The notes under the pieces were generated by a model. It was not told the DNA's origin and did no database searches. It worked only from the letters and a program-made list of their open reading frames with translations. Below, piece after piece: positions 1-7,581 of a DNA stretch of 64,000 nt (positions are counted from its first letter, which is position 1; the number at the start of each line of letters is the position of its first letter). The position numbers and the translations under genes were made by a program. Origin of the DNA: an uncultured Bacteroidales bacterium (GTDB lineage: Bacteria > Bacteroidota > Bacteroidia > Bacteroidales > F082); assembly GCA_905233685.1 (NCBI GenBank), contig CAJOEZ010000017.1, forward strand, positions 1 through 64,000. Direction: 5' to 3'.

Positions 1-1
1 T

Positions 2-307
2 TATATCCGTGGAGAAGAGCAATGCGAATCGGAATGGTCGGATGTGGGGTTCTGGATCACCGATATCGAAGAGAATACCGATAAAAACATCGATGTCTAC
101 CCCAACCCAACCAACGGTCTGCTCAACATTGAAGGCCAAGGCACGATGCACATCACCGTGAGCAACCTCCTGGGACAGAAGATCTTGGAAATCAACGCCG
201 AAGGCAACGCTTCTTTCGACTTGAGCCGCTATGAATCAGGGATGTACCTTGTGCGCATTGAAACCGAAAACGGTGTCACGGTGCAGAAGGTGAATGTGAG
301 AAAATAA
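2..307 (+). CDS. C-terminal end of a T9SS-secreted protein (5' partial)
   Basis: The reading frame is open from base 2, so the gene begins before the window. The first visible residues (YIRGEEQCESEWSD) resemble the end of a fibronectin III or similar beta-sandwich domain. The last ~75 residues are a type A T9SS sorting domain: the motif YPNPTNGLLNI, then a central VSNLLGQKI strand, then SGMYLVRI and a basic end (VQKVNVRK). Such domains route proteins through the outer membrane, and PorU then cleaves them for surface attachment or release. The catalytic part is outside the window, so its function cannot be given. A terminator follows directly. Confidence 0.85.
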   Translation, partial: YIRGEEQCESEWSDVGFWITDIEENTDKNIDVYPNPTNGLLNIEGQGTMHITVSNLLGQKILEINAEGNASFDLSRYESGMYLVRIETENGVTVQKVNVRK

Positions 308-330
308 AGAAAGAATGATGACAGCATAAA

Positions 331-361
331 AATGGGCGGCCTAACGGTCGCCCATTTTTTG
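331..361 (+). terminator. Rho-independent terminator, probably bidirectional
   Basis: An AATGGGCG / CGCCCATT stem closes on a short loop and is followed by a T run. It lies between the convergent T9SS cargo gene and the phosphofructokinase gene and can serve both. Confidence 0.8.
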
Positions 362-363
362 TC

Positions 364-1581
364 TTACCATTTCAGGATTTTCTTGAAATCGTAATCCTCT
401 GGATTCGGTAGATATTCCTTCGCGGCTTCGTAGTCGGCGGGGGTGATGTACTGCAAACCATCCTTGAAGATGAGTTCTGCCTTCGGGCCGTTAAGGTTGA
501 CCAAGCGCGGCTTGATCTTGCCGTTTTCGTCCTCCACGTCCTTCAGGTACAGCGGCTCCACTTCACCCTTCGGGTTGGCGGTGACCATGGCGCCACTCAC
601 GCCCTTGTCGAAGAGTTTCTTCACGCCGTAGCCGAGCAACGAGCAGTAAGTCAGGTCGTAACCGTTAGGCTCGACGCAACGGATGCCATAACCGATTTCG
701 ACGGGACGGCTTTTCACGTTGATGCCCAAAGCCTTCAGGCGTTGTTGCAGCAATAGGTTGAAGATATGGGCCTTACTGACATTGCCCAGCTCGGGATGGC
801 CGTGTTCGTCGTAGGTGAACGCCACGCCCGACTTCTCAATTTCCTCATCGCTCATGAAATGGAACACACCCTCGCTGATGATGACCACGCCGTAGTCGAC
901 ACCCAACATCTTGCGCTTTATGATGGAACTGACCACCAACTTGATAATGGCATCGAAGGTGACATCCGTTTTATTGAACATCTCTGGAATGACTACCATG
1001 GGGCAGTGGCAGGCTGAAGTCATGCCGAAAGCCAGGTGACCAGCCTCGCGACCCATGGCCGATACCACGAACCAGTTGCCGCTGGTGCGGGCATCTTCGT
1101 AGATGGTCTGCACCAAATGCACGGCGGCATCCTTGGCGGAGTAGTAGCCAAAGGTCGGGCTGCCCTCGGGCAAAGGCAAGTCGTTGTCAATGGTCTTAGG
1201 CACGTGGATGTTCTGAATCGGAACGCCACTATTGGCCAAGAACTTCGAGATACGGTTGGCCGTCGAAGCGGTGTCGTCGCCGCCGATGGTGACCAACAAT
1301 TTAATGTTGTTCTTGACAAAAAACTCAGTATTAAACTCCTCATTCTTGGGTTTATAGCGGCTCATCTTCAAGGCCGAACCGCCCCTTTTCAGAATAGAGT
1401 CGGCATAGATGAAGTCCATCTCGACCACATCGGGATTAGGCTTGAAGAGGTTCTTATAGCCGTCATTGAGACCGAGGACGCGATAACCGCCCTTGAGGAA
1501 AGTCTTAGCCACGGTGCTGATGACCGTGTTGATGCCTGGGGCAGGACCGCCGCCAGCCAAAATCACTATTGATTCTTTCAT
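364..1581 (-). CDS. pfp: Pyrophosphate-dependent 6-phosphofructokinase
   Basis: Cytoplasmic glycolytic enzyme that phosphorylates fructose 6-phosphate to the 1,6-bisphosphate. The N-terminal nucleotide/PPi loop GGGPAPGIN (residues 10-18) is present, as are the substrate and catalytic motif PKTIDND (128-134) and MGREAGH. The motif at 100-104 is GGDDT. The second Asp (GGDD rather than GGDG) is the known marker of PPi-dependent members, so PPi is the likely phosphoryl donor and the reaction would be reversible. The length of 405 residues fits the family. It lies 39 bp downstream of the GH92 gene on the same strand and may be co-transcribed with it, giving a mannose-release to glycolysis link by inference. 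Confidence 0.92.
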   Translation of the reverse strand: MKESIVILAGGGPAPGINTVISTVAKTFLKGGYRVLGLNDGYKNLFKPNPDVVEMDFIYADSILKRGGSALKMSRYKPKNEEFNTEFFVKNNIKLLVTIGGDDTASTANRISKFLANSGVPIQNIHVPKTIDNDLPLPEGSPTFGYYSAKDAAVHLVQTIYEDARTSGNWFVVSAMGREAGHLAFGMTSACHCPMVVIPEMFNKTDVTFDAIIKLVVSSIIKRKMLGVDYGVVIISEGVFHFMSDEEIEKSGVAFTYDEHGHPELGNVSKAHIFNLLLQQRLKALGINVKSRPVEIGYGIRCVEPNGYDLTYCSLLGYGVKKLFDKGVSGAMVTANPKGEVEPLYLKDVEDENGKIKPRLVNLNGPKAELIFKDGLQYITPADYEAAKEYLPNPEDYDFKKILKW

Positions 1582-1620
1582 ATTTGTGGATTTAAAGATT
1601 CAAAATTCAAGATTTAAAGA

Positions 1621-4590
1621 TTATTCAATCACTAACTCATCACAGAAAATCCAAGCCTTCTGACCAGCACCGACATGTCCTTCGGGGCAGACGCCTATCG
1701 TCTTGGCCACCATCTTCACATAGCGGGCGTTGGTGCGAGGACGCACGGCCATCTCTTGGATGATGGCATCGTCGTAATCCACTGGCACATCATTCATCAC
1801 CTTGCCCACGCTGCGGAATTTCTTGCCGTCGTCGCTGACGAAGTACTCCACCTCCTTTGGCAACCAAATCCAAGAGTAAGCCTCTTGCAGGAAACTGCCC
1901 GCCAAGCGGTTAATACGTTTCGGAGCGCCCAAATCGACGGTGGCGATAAGGTCCACACCATAGTAGCCTTGCCATGATCCTGTGCGGAAATTCTCGCCAC
2001 CGCGTTGGTGGTCAATCAAGGCCTTGAGGCCACCTGCGGCATACTGCTCGTTGTACGGGTTTTCGAGCTTCACGCTGCGGTTGGCGTCAATCAAGTAATA
2101 ATCGGCATCCATCACTCGGCTCCAGTTGTCGCCTTGTTTGGCGGCGGCCTTTATCGTCGCGTTCTGCTTCAGGCAAAGCGGCTGCTCATAAAGCTTGCCG
2201 TTTTCCTTCGGTTCGGAGCCGTCCAAGGTGTAGTAAATCTCCACGCCCTCAATGGGGTGACTCATGCTAACCATGATGCTGTCGAAGAAGGTATCGGAGT
2301 TGGCGTTGATAGTCGGGACGATGACGATGGGTTCGCTCTCGATGCGCACCACTGGGCAGTTTTCGGGTTGCGTGGCCCAAATGGAATTAGGTTCATTAGT
2401 CATGGTGAACTCCAAGGTGCCGCCGTTGAAGACCTCATCGAAGGTGATGAAGCTGCGTTCCAAGGGCTTGCCGTTCAGCTTCACTGACTTCACGTAACAG
2501 TTTTGCTCGTTCAAGTTCTTGGCAATCACCTCAAACTGCTTGCCGTTCTCGAAGGTCAGACGGACATTCTGGAAGCGCGGCAGGCCTAAGACATAGTAGC
2601 CCGAAGCGGGCGTAGCAGGATAGAAGCCCATGGCGGAGAACACGCCCCAAGCCGACATTTGGCCGCAGTCTTCGTTGCCGGCGTAGCCGTCGCGGCGGTC
2701 GGTGTAGAAGTCGTCCATTACTTGTTTCACATACTTTTGCGTCTTGGTCGGCTTGCCGACGAAATTGTACATATACACGGTGTTATGGCTCGGCTCATTG
2801 CCGTGGGCGTACTGCCCGATAAGACCCGTGATGTCGGGTTGCTCACGGCCCGTCAGGTTGGAAGGCGCGTTGAAAAGGCCGTCCAATTTGGCCTCATAGC
2901 TGTCCCAGCCGCCCATCAGGTCGATGTGGCCGTTCACATCTTGCGGCACGAAGAAACCGTATTGGTAGGAGTTGGCCTCAGTCAGCGTAAAGTTGACTTG
3001 CGCAGGGTCGAAGGGGCGCTTCCAGCCACCGTTTCTGCGACCTTGGAAGAACTGGTTTTCAGGGTTGTAGATATTCTTGTAAGCCTGTGCGCGAACATAA
3101 AACTCTTTAGCGATGTCAGCCTTGCCCATGGCCTCGGCCATACGCGCCACGCACCAATCGTCGTAAGCGTATTCGAGCGTCTTGGAAGTGGCCTCGCCTT
3201 CAACTTCAATCGGGATGTAGCCGTATTTCATGTAAGCGCCCATGCCACGGAAATCCATCTTCGACGAGTTGACCATGGCTTCCAAAGCCTTCTCCGTGTC
3301 AAAGTCGCGAATGCCTGCGAAGTAAGCGTCGGCGATGACGGGGATGGCGTGGTTGCCAATCATGCAGTAGGTCTCGTTGGCAGCCAGCTCCCAAATGGGC
3401 AGCAAATGGCGCGGGTTGGTCTCGTATTTATTAATAAAGGTGTTGATGAAGTCCAAAGTGCGCTCGCGCTGCATGAGGCTGAAGAGCGGGTGCAGGCTGC
3501 GGAAGGTGTCCCAAAGCGAAAACACCGTATATACAGGTCTTTCGGACTTGTAAACCTTCAAGTCATGGGCACGATAGCGGCCATCGGCATCGCTGTAAAG
3601 GTTGGGGGCAATCATGCAGTGATACAAAGCCGTGTAGAAAACGGTCTTGTTGGCCTCGTTGGAATCGCTCACCTCGTAGCGTTTCAGTTCCTTATTCCAT
3701 TTGTCGAAGGCTTTCTGCTTCAAGGCATCGAAGTCGAAATCATTTTCGGCGAGTTCGGCTTTCAGGTTGTTCTTCGCGCCTTCCACATCGACGGCAGAGA
3801 GGGCAATGCGCATGGTAATTTGTTCGCCTTCCTCGGTATCGAAATCGAAGCAGGCTTTCAACTTGTCGCTTTCAACACGAGCATCTTCCACCCGCTCGCC
3901 TTTGTCATACAAGGCACAGCTCTTGAACGGCTTCGAGAATTCGGCGTAGAAATAGAGGTACTGCTCGTTGGCCCAGTCGCGGGTGCGGCGGAAACCGCTG
4001 ATGGCGTTCTCGTTCTCCACTTGAAGCCACGACTCATATACGAATTCATCGTTGACGCCTTCCACCATGTCCAAGAACATGTGGGCATTGTCGCTCTTGG
4101 GGAAAGTGCAACGCATCATGCCCACACGGTCGCCGGTGGTGAGTTCCACCTTAGTATTATAGTCGTCCAAAAGCACGGCATAATAACCTGCTTTGGCATC
4201 CTCGTTCTCGTGCTGGAAGGCTGAGCGGTAGCCCGTTGCGGTGTTTTCCTCATCGCCTTTGTCGGTTTTCACTTCGCCGACGATGGGCATGAAGCGGAAG
4301 TCGCCGTAGTCGGAGCAGCCCGTGCCGCTGAGGTGGGTGGTGCTGAAGCCGAGGATGGTGTGGTCGGTGGTGTGGTAGCCCGAGCAGCCGTCCCAATCGT
4401 TCATGCGGGTGTCGGGGCTGAACTGCACCATGCCGAAGGGCACAGCCGCGCCCGGGAAGGTGTGGCCGTGGCCGCCCGTCCCGATGAACGGGTCGACGTA
4501 GTTTGCTGGGTCAGTAACATAGTCGGCCTTGGGTGCCGTCGTGCAGGCGGCTAAGGCCAGAAGGATTAATGGTAATAGGAGTTTTTTCAT
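1621..4590 (-). CDS. GH92 alpha-mannosidase lipoprotein with chitobiase-type and F5/8-like C-terminal domains
   Basis: Exported exo-alpha-mannosidase, probably calcium-dependent and acting on alpha-1,2-type mannosides of host or yeast N-glycans (family knowledge). A lipoprotein signal peptide (MKKLLLPLILLALAAC) implies outer-membrane anchoring. The GH92 start YVDPFIGTGGHGHTFPGA (about residues 31-48) is typical. Signature motifs HGNEPSHNTVYMYNF and GNEDCGQMSAWGVFSAMGFYP in the barrel carry the catalytic acid/base region. After the ~750-residue catalytic unit come a chitobiase/hexosaminidase C-terminal type domain (EIYYTLDGSEP) and an F5/8 type C-like sandwich (VEYFVSDDGKKFRSVG). The length of 989 residues exceeds the usual ~750 because of these added domains. 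No SusC/D pair adjoins it, so it is not in a classic PUL here. Confidence 0.93.
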   Translation of the reverse strand: MKKLLLPLILLALAACTTAPKADYVTDPANYVDPFIGTGGHGHTFPGAAVPFGMVQFSPDTRMNDWDGCSGYHTTDHTILGFSTTHLSGTGCSDYGDFRFMPIVGEVKTDKGDEENTATGYRSAFQHENEDAKAGYYAVLLDDYNTKVELTTGDRVGMMRCTFPKSDNAHMFLDMVEGVNDEFVYESWLQVENENAISGFRRTRDWANEQYLYFYAEFSKPFKSCALYDKGERVEDARVESDKLKACFDFDTEEGEQITMRIALSAVDVEGAKNNLKAELAENDFDFDALKQKAFDKWNKELKRYEVSDSNEANKTVFYTALYHCMIAPNLYSDADGRYRAHDLKVYKSERPVYTVFSLWDTFRSLHPLFSLMQRERTLDFINTFINKYETNPRHLLPIWELAANETYCMIGNHAIPVIADAYFAGIRDFDTEKALEAMVNSSKMDFRGMGAYMKYGYIPIEVEGEATSKTLEYAYDDWCVARMAEAMGKADIAKEFYVRAQAYKNIYNPENQFFQGRRNGGWKRPFDPAQVNFTLTEANSYQYGFFVPQDVNGHIDLMGGWDSYEAKLDGLFNAPSNLTGREQPDITGLIGQYAHGNEPSHNTVYMYNFVGKPTKTQKYVKQVMDDFYTDRRDGYAGNEDCGQMSAWGVFSAMGFYPATPASGYYVLGLPRFQNVRLTFENGKQFEVIAKNLNEQNCYVKSVKLNGKPLERSFITFDEVFNGGTLEFTMTNEPNSIWATQPENCPVVRIESEPIVIVPTINANSDTFFDSIMVSMSHPIEGVEIYYTLDGSEPKENGKLYEQPLCLKQNATIKAAAKQGDNWSRVMDADYYLIDANRSVKLENPYNEQYAAGGLKALIDHQRGGENFRTGSWQGYYGVDLIATVDLGAPKRINRLAGSFLQEAYSWIWLPKEVEYFVSDDGKKFRSVGKVMNDVPVDYDDAIIQEMAVRPRTNARYVKMVAKTIGVCPEGHVGAGQKAWIFCDELVIE

Positions 4591-4632
4591 GTTTTTATAA
4601 TTTAGTCATTTCATTATTTCAAGGTTTATTCT

Positions 4633-4711
4633 CTGGATTGCTTCGTCGCTGCGTTCCTCGCAACGACGGGTTGCCGCTTGGCGTCATTGCGAGCGAAGCG
4701 CGGCAATCCAG
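4633..4711. repeat. Palindromic repeat pair (CTGGATTGCTTCG... family), inverted
   Basis: One arm (4633-4668) begins CTGGATTGCTTCGTCGCTGC. The other (4682-4711) is an inverted relative ending GCGCGGCAATCCAG. The same family recurs at 5038-5073, 7371-7446 and, degenerate, at 13986-14018. It lies just after the GIY-YIG gene stop. Confidence 0.8.
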
Positions 4712-4722
4712 ACTCAAAGCAT

Positions 4723-5016
4723 TCAAAACAACGTATCATACAAATCATCCCAATTTGGATTTATGCTTTCTATCAATTGTAATTTCTTTGCCCGAGAACC
4801 AGCCTTGAGCTGCTTCTCCCTTTCTATCGCATCCTTTATCAAAACAAATTCCTCATAATAACCCAACTTATCTACAGAATATTTTGCCGTAAAGCTGTTT
4901 TCATGGAGTTTTGATTTATGCTCATACACTCTTTGCTTTAAATTCGAGGTCACACCTGTATATAATGTGCCGTTTCGCTTGTTGAACATTATGTATATAT
5001 AACCTTTCTTTTCCAT
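4723..5016 (-). CDS. GIY-YIG nuclease-superfamily protein (UPF0213/YhbQ-like)
   Basis: A small single-domain protein of 97 residues. It opens with GYIYIMFNKRNGTLYTGVTSNLKQR: the GIY-YIG core is seen as Y-I-Y then Y-T-G-V-T, followed by the family Arg. A conserved Glu follows in the YYEEF / AIEREKQLK helix region (REKQLK is typical of YhbQ-like members). The biological role of stand-alone members is poorly known; nuclease activity is assumed from the fold. Palindromic repeats of one family lie on both sides (4633-4711 and 5038-5073), within about 30 bp of each end. This suggests the gene may have moved or been maintained with them. Confidence 0.88.
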   Translation of the reverse strand: MEKKGYIYIMFNKRNGTLYTGVTSNLKQRVYEHKSKLHENSFTAKYSVDKLGYYEEFVLIKDAIEREKQLKAGSRAKKLQLIESINPNWDDLYDTLF

Positions 5017-5037
5017 TTATTCCATTTTAGCTTTTGC

Positions 5038-5073
5038 CTGGATTGCTTCGTCGCTATGCTCCTCGCAATGACG
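5038..5073. repeat. Palindromic repeat copy upstream of the GIY-YIG gene
   Basis: A 36-bp copy starting CTGGATTGCTTCGTCGCTAT and ending CTCGCAATGACG, in the same orientation as the 4633-4668 arm. Spurious reading frames across it give peptides with HCEEHSDEAIQ, a common annotation artefact. Confidence 0.8.
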
Positions 5074-5208
5074 GTTTGAGGCTGTAAAATTAGGAATAAT
5101 CCCTTTTGGTTTCGCAAATGCAACAGATTTTTTCTGGCACAAAATTTGCAAGCCATAAAAAAAATCGTACTTTTTGTCAAAAAAACGAACATTTTGAAAA
5201 AAAATGGC

Positions 5209-5216
5209 TATTTTTG
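5209..5216 (+). promoter_or_regulatory. -7 element (TATTTTTG) of the first Asp-box protein gene
   Basis: TATTTTTG matches the Bacteroidota TAnnTTTG -7 consensus. A TTTG lies upstream but at non-ideal spacing. About 60 nt of leader would follow before the start at 5278. Confidence 0.6.
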
Positions 5217-5277
5217 CAGCCAAATATCGTAAACAACAACATCAATAACATCAATTATTAACTAAATTCAAGTAACG

Positions 5278-7308
5278 ATGAAGAAAGTTTTATTTGTAAC
5301 CCTCGCATTAGCCGTCGGAATGACTGGCTTTGCACAGAAAAATCTCAACAACCCCGCCAAGAACTACAGCGTGACCGTTGAGAAGCCCAGCGCCCTCAGA
5401 ACCATCGACGGTTCGGCCGCCCAAGGCATTCAATTCAACATGGTCGAACACATGGTGAACGTCAACAGAGAAGGCGAATACGAAGAGTTCGGCACCATGA
5501 CCACCAATTACGACTTGCAGTCGAACAGCGCCCTCGGTAACCGCATGACCTCCTGGCCCGACGGTACCGTCGCCAACGTCGCCACTTGGGACCACTCGAA
5601 CACCACCAGTTTCCCGGACCGTGGTGCTGGTTACAACTTCTATGATGGCAGCAGCTTCGGCGACGAGCCTGAAGTGCGCCAAGAACCCATGAAGTCAGGC
5701 TGGCCGAGCATCGTCGCTTGCGGCGAAGGCGAACTCCTTGCCTCTCACGCCACCGGCGTCAATGTCTACTACCGTCCCCAAAAGGGCCAGGGCGAATGGA
5801 CCCTCCTGAAGAACTGGGGCAATGACTACGGTGCACCCACCTGGCCGAGAATCGTCTGCAGCGGCCCCAACGACGAGTACATCCACGTCGTGATGTGCAA
5901 GCAAATCTCCGTGGGCGACTCCTACGACAACCACGTTTACTACACTCGTTCGACCGACCGCGGTGAAACCTGGAGCGAATTGGTTGACCTCCCGCTCATC
6001 GACAATGATGAAAACGGCGAATACCGCAACCAGTTCAGCGCCGACGACTACGTGATGGCCGCCAACGGCAACAACGTCGCCATCCTGCTTTCCGCTTACA
6101 CCACCGAGGTGGTTTACATTATCTCTCACGACAACGGCGAGACCTGGGAGCGCCAAATCGTGGCTCCCTATCCGATTGCCGATGCTGATGGCAACCCCGT
6201 CCACGCTGTTGACTTCGCCGACTATCCGGAAGGCATGACCGACACCATTAACACCAGCGACAACTCGCACAGCATCGCCATCGACGACAAAGGCACCGTG
6301 CATGTTGCTTTCGGCCTCTTCCACTGGAGAGTGACTGATTCCGAGCACTACACCTACTATCCTGCTGGCTACTATGGCATTGTGTACTGGAACTCCAACT
6401 ATGTCAACGAGGAAGGTGGCCACGAGATTCTGCCTTTCGGCAGGTCAAGCATTGATGCTAACCACCCCGAATGGGAGCCCAACCACCTCGGCTGGACTTT
6501 GCATCCCGACCGTATCGAAGAACTGTCCCAAGTTGGCGGCAACGAAGCCAACCTCCACATTTTCGGCTACATCGATGAGAACGGCAATGGCGAAATCGAC
6601 TATGATAACGTGACTGGTGCCAGCTGGCACTACCGTTCACTCGGCCTTTGCACCATGCCCGCCATCAGCGTTGACGATATGGGCAACCTGGTTGTGGTCT
6701 TCAGCGTGTGGTCAGAAATCAGAATCAACGGTGAGACTAACTTCTCTTATAGAAGCGCCTATGTCACCCTCAGAGACTACACCGGCACTTGGTTCGACGA
6801 CGAGATCAACCTGAGCGACTCCTTCGTCCACGAATACGAAGAGCAATATCCCACCTGGGCTGCTCCCAAGGCTTACAACGGTGCTTTCTGGGTGGCCTAC
6901 TCTGGCGACGAGAATCAAGGCCTCTACCTTGACATCAGCGACACCTACCCGAACAGCAACCTCGGCATCATGACCGAGAACTACATCTACGCCGTGAAGA
7001 TTGTCCCCGACTTTTTGGAAGGCTGGGGCGTTGAAGAAAAAGAAGCCGTCAACCCGATGACTTCCACCCGCGTCTATCCCAATCCTGCCACCGATGTGCT
7101 CAACATCGAAGTGAATGCCTCGCAGAGCTCTGAAATGAGCATCAGCGTCTACAACATCATGGGCCAGAAGGTGATGGACCAGAACGTCATGATCAGCACG
7201 GGCATCAACCGTCCGAGCATCAACACCAGTGACCTGACCAGCGGCATCTACTTCGTCACTGTGAAGGCCAACGGCTTTGAAAACACCATGAAGTTCATTG
7301 TGAAGTAA
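5278..7308 (+). CDS. Secreted Asp-box (BNR) beta-propeller-like protein with T9SS sorting domain, copy 1
   Basis: Signal peptide MKKVLFVTLALAVGMTGFAQ. Two clear Asp-boxes (S/T-x-D-x-G-x-T-W) are visible: STDRGETW near residue 224 and SHDNGETW near 283. These are typical of sialidase-fold and other propeller proteins. No FRIP motif or sialidase arginine triad is evident, so enzymatic activity is not claimed. The last ~80 residues are a T9SS type A domain (VYPNPATDVLNIE ... YNIMGQKV ... GIYFVTVKANG ... MKFIVK). It is the most divergent of three tandem paralogues (see 7582 and 9645), each with its own promoter-like element and terminator. It is likely surface-exposed or released; the ligand is unknown. 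Confidence 0.85.
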   Translation: MKKVLFVTLALAVGMTGFAQKNLNNPAKNYSVTVEKPSALRTIDGSAAQGIQFNMVEHMVNVNREGEYEEFGTMTTNYDLQSNSALGNRMTSWPDGTVANVATWDHSNTTSFPDRGAGYNFYDGSSFGDEPEVRQEPMKSGWPSIVACGEGELLASHATGVNVYYRPQKGQGEWTLLKNWGNDYGAPTWPRIVCSGPNDEYIHVVMCKQISVGDSYDNHVYYTRSTDRGETWSELVDLPLIDNDENGEYRNQFSADDYVMAANGNNVAILLSAYTTEVVYIISHDNGETWERQIVAPYPIADADGNPVHAVDFADYPEGMTDTINTSDNSHSIAIDDKGTVHVAFGLFHWRVTDSEHYTYYPAGYYGIVYWNSNYVNEEGGHEILPFGRSSIDANHPEWEPNHLGWTLHPDRIEELSQVGGNEANLHIFGYIDENGNGEIDYDNVTGASWHYRSLGLCTMPAISVDDMGNLVVVFSVWSEIRINGETNFSYRSAYVTLRDYTGTWFDDEINLSDSFVHEYEEQYPTWAAPKAYNGAFWVAYSGDENQGLYLDISDTYPNSNLGIMTENYIYAVKIVPDFLEGWGVEEKEAVNPMTSTRVYPNPATDVLNIEVNASQSSEMSISVYNIMGQKVMDQNVMISTGINRPSINTSDLTSGIYFVTVKANGFENTMKFIVK

Positions 7309-7330
7309 GGTGTTGTCTTAATTCATGCTT

Positions 7331-7358
7331 AAAAAGGAGGCTGCGGCCTCCTTTTTTT
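7331..7358 (+). terminator. Rho-independent terminator of Asp-box copy 1
   Basis: AAAAAGGAGGC TGCG GCCTCC followed by seven Ts. The same GGAGGC stem ends all three tandem paralogues. Confidence 0.9.
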
Positions 7359-7370
7359 ATTGCCGCTTCG

Positions 7371-7446
7371 CGTCATTGCGAGCGAAGCGAAGCAATCCAG
7401 TCATGAAGTTTTTTCACTAGATTGCCACGCTTCGCTCGCAATGACG
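7371..7446. repeat. Inverted pair of the GTCATTGCGAGCGAAGC palindromic repeat
   Basis: The left arm (7371-7400, starting CGTCATTGCGAGCGAAGCGA) and right arm (7417-7446, ending TTCGCTCGCAATGACG) face each other across 16 bp. A transcript would fold into a long hairpin between copies 1 and 2 of the Asp-box genes. Confidence 0.85.
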
Positions 7447-7466
7447 AAAAAAAACACAAAAAACAC

Positions 7467-7495
7467 TTGCGAAAACAAAAAAAGCATTATCTTTG
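7467..7495 (+). promoter_or_regulatory. Bacteroidota-type promoter of Asp-box copy 2
   Basis: TTG at 7467-7469 and TATCTTTG at 7488-7495 are separated by 18 bp, close to the sigma-ABfr pattern. The leader to the start codon is about 80 nt. Confidence 0.7.
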
Positions 7496-7581
7496 CCCCG
7501 AATATTCGCGTGTAAAAAGCGCATAAAATCGAAAAACAAACATCAAACAATTCATTAATTATTAACTAAAACACATTAAAA

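Noticed and set aside
2659-4224. A 521-residue open frame antisense to the GH92 gene
   Set aside because: It is a shadow frame with low-complexity Val/His/Gly-rich translation and no domain; the GH92 frame on the other strand is clearly the gene.
4989-5223. Short frames upstream of the GIY-YIG gene containing HCEEHSDEAIQ
   Set aside because: They are translations of the palindromic repeat and promoter DNA, a known annotation artefact.
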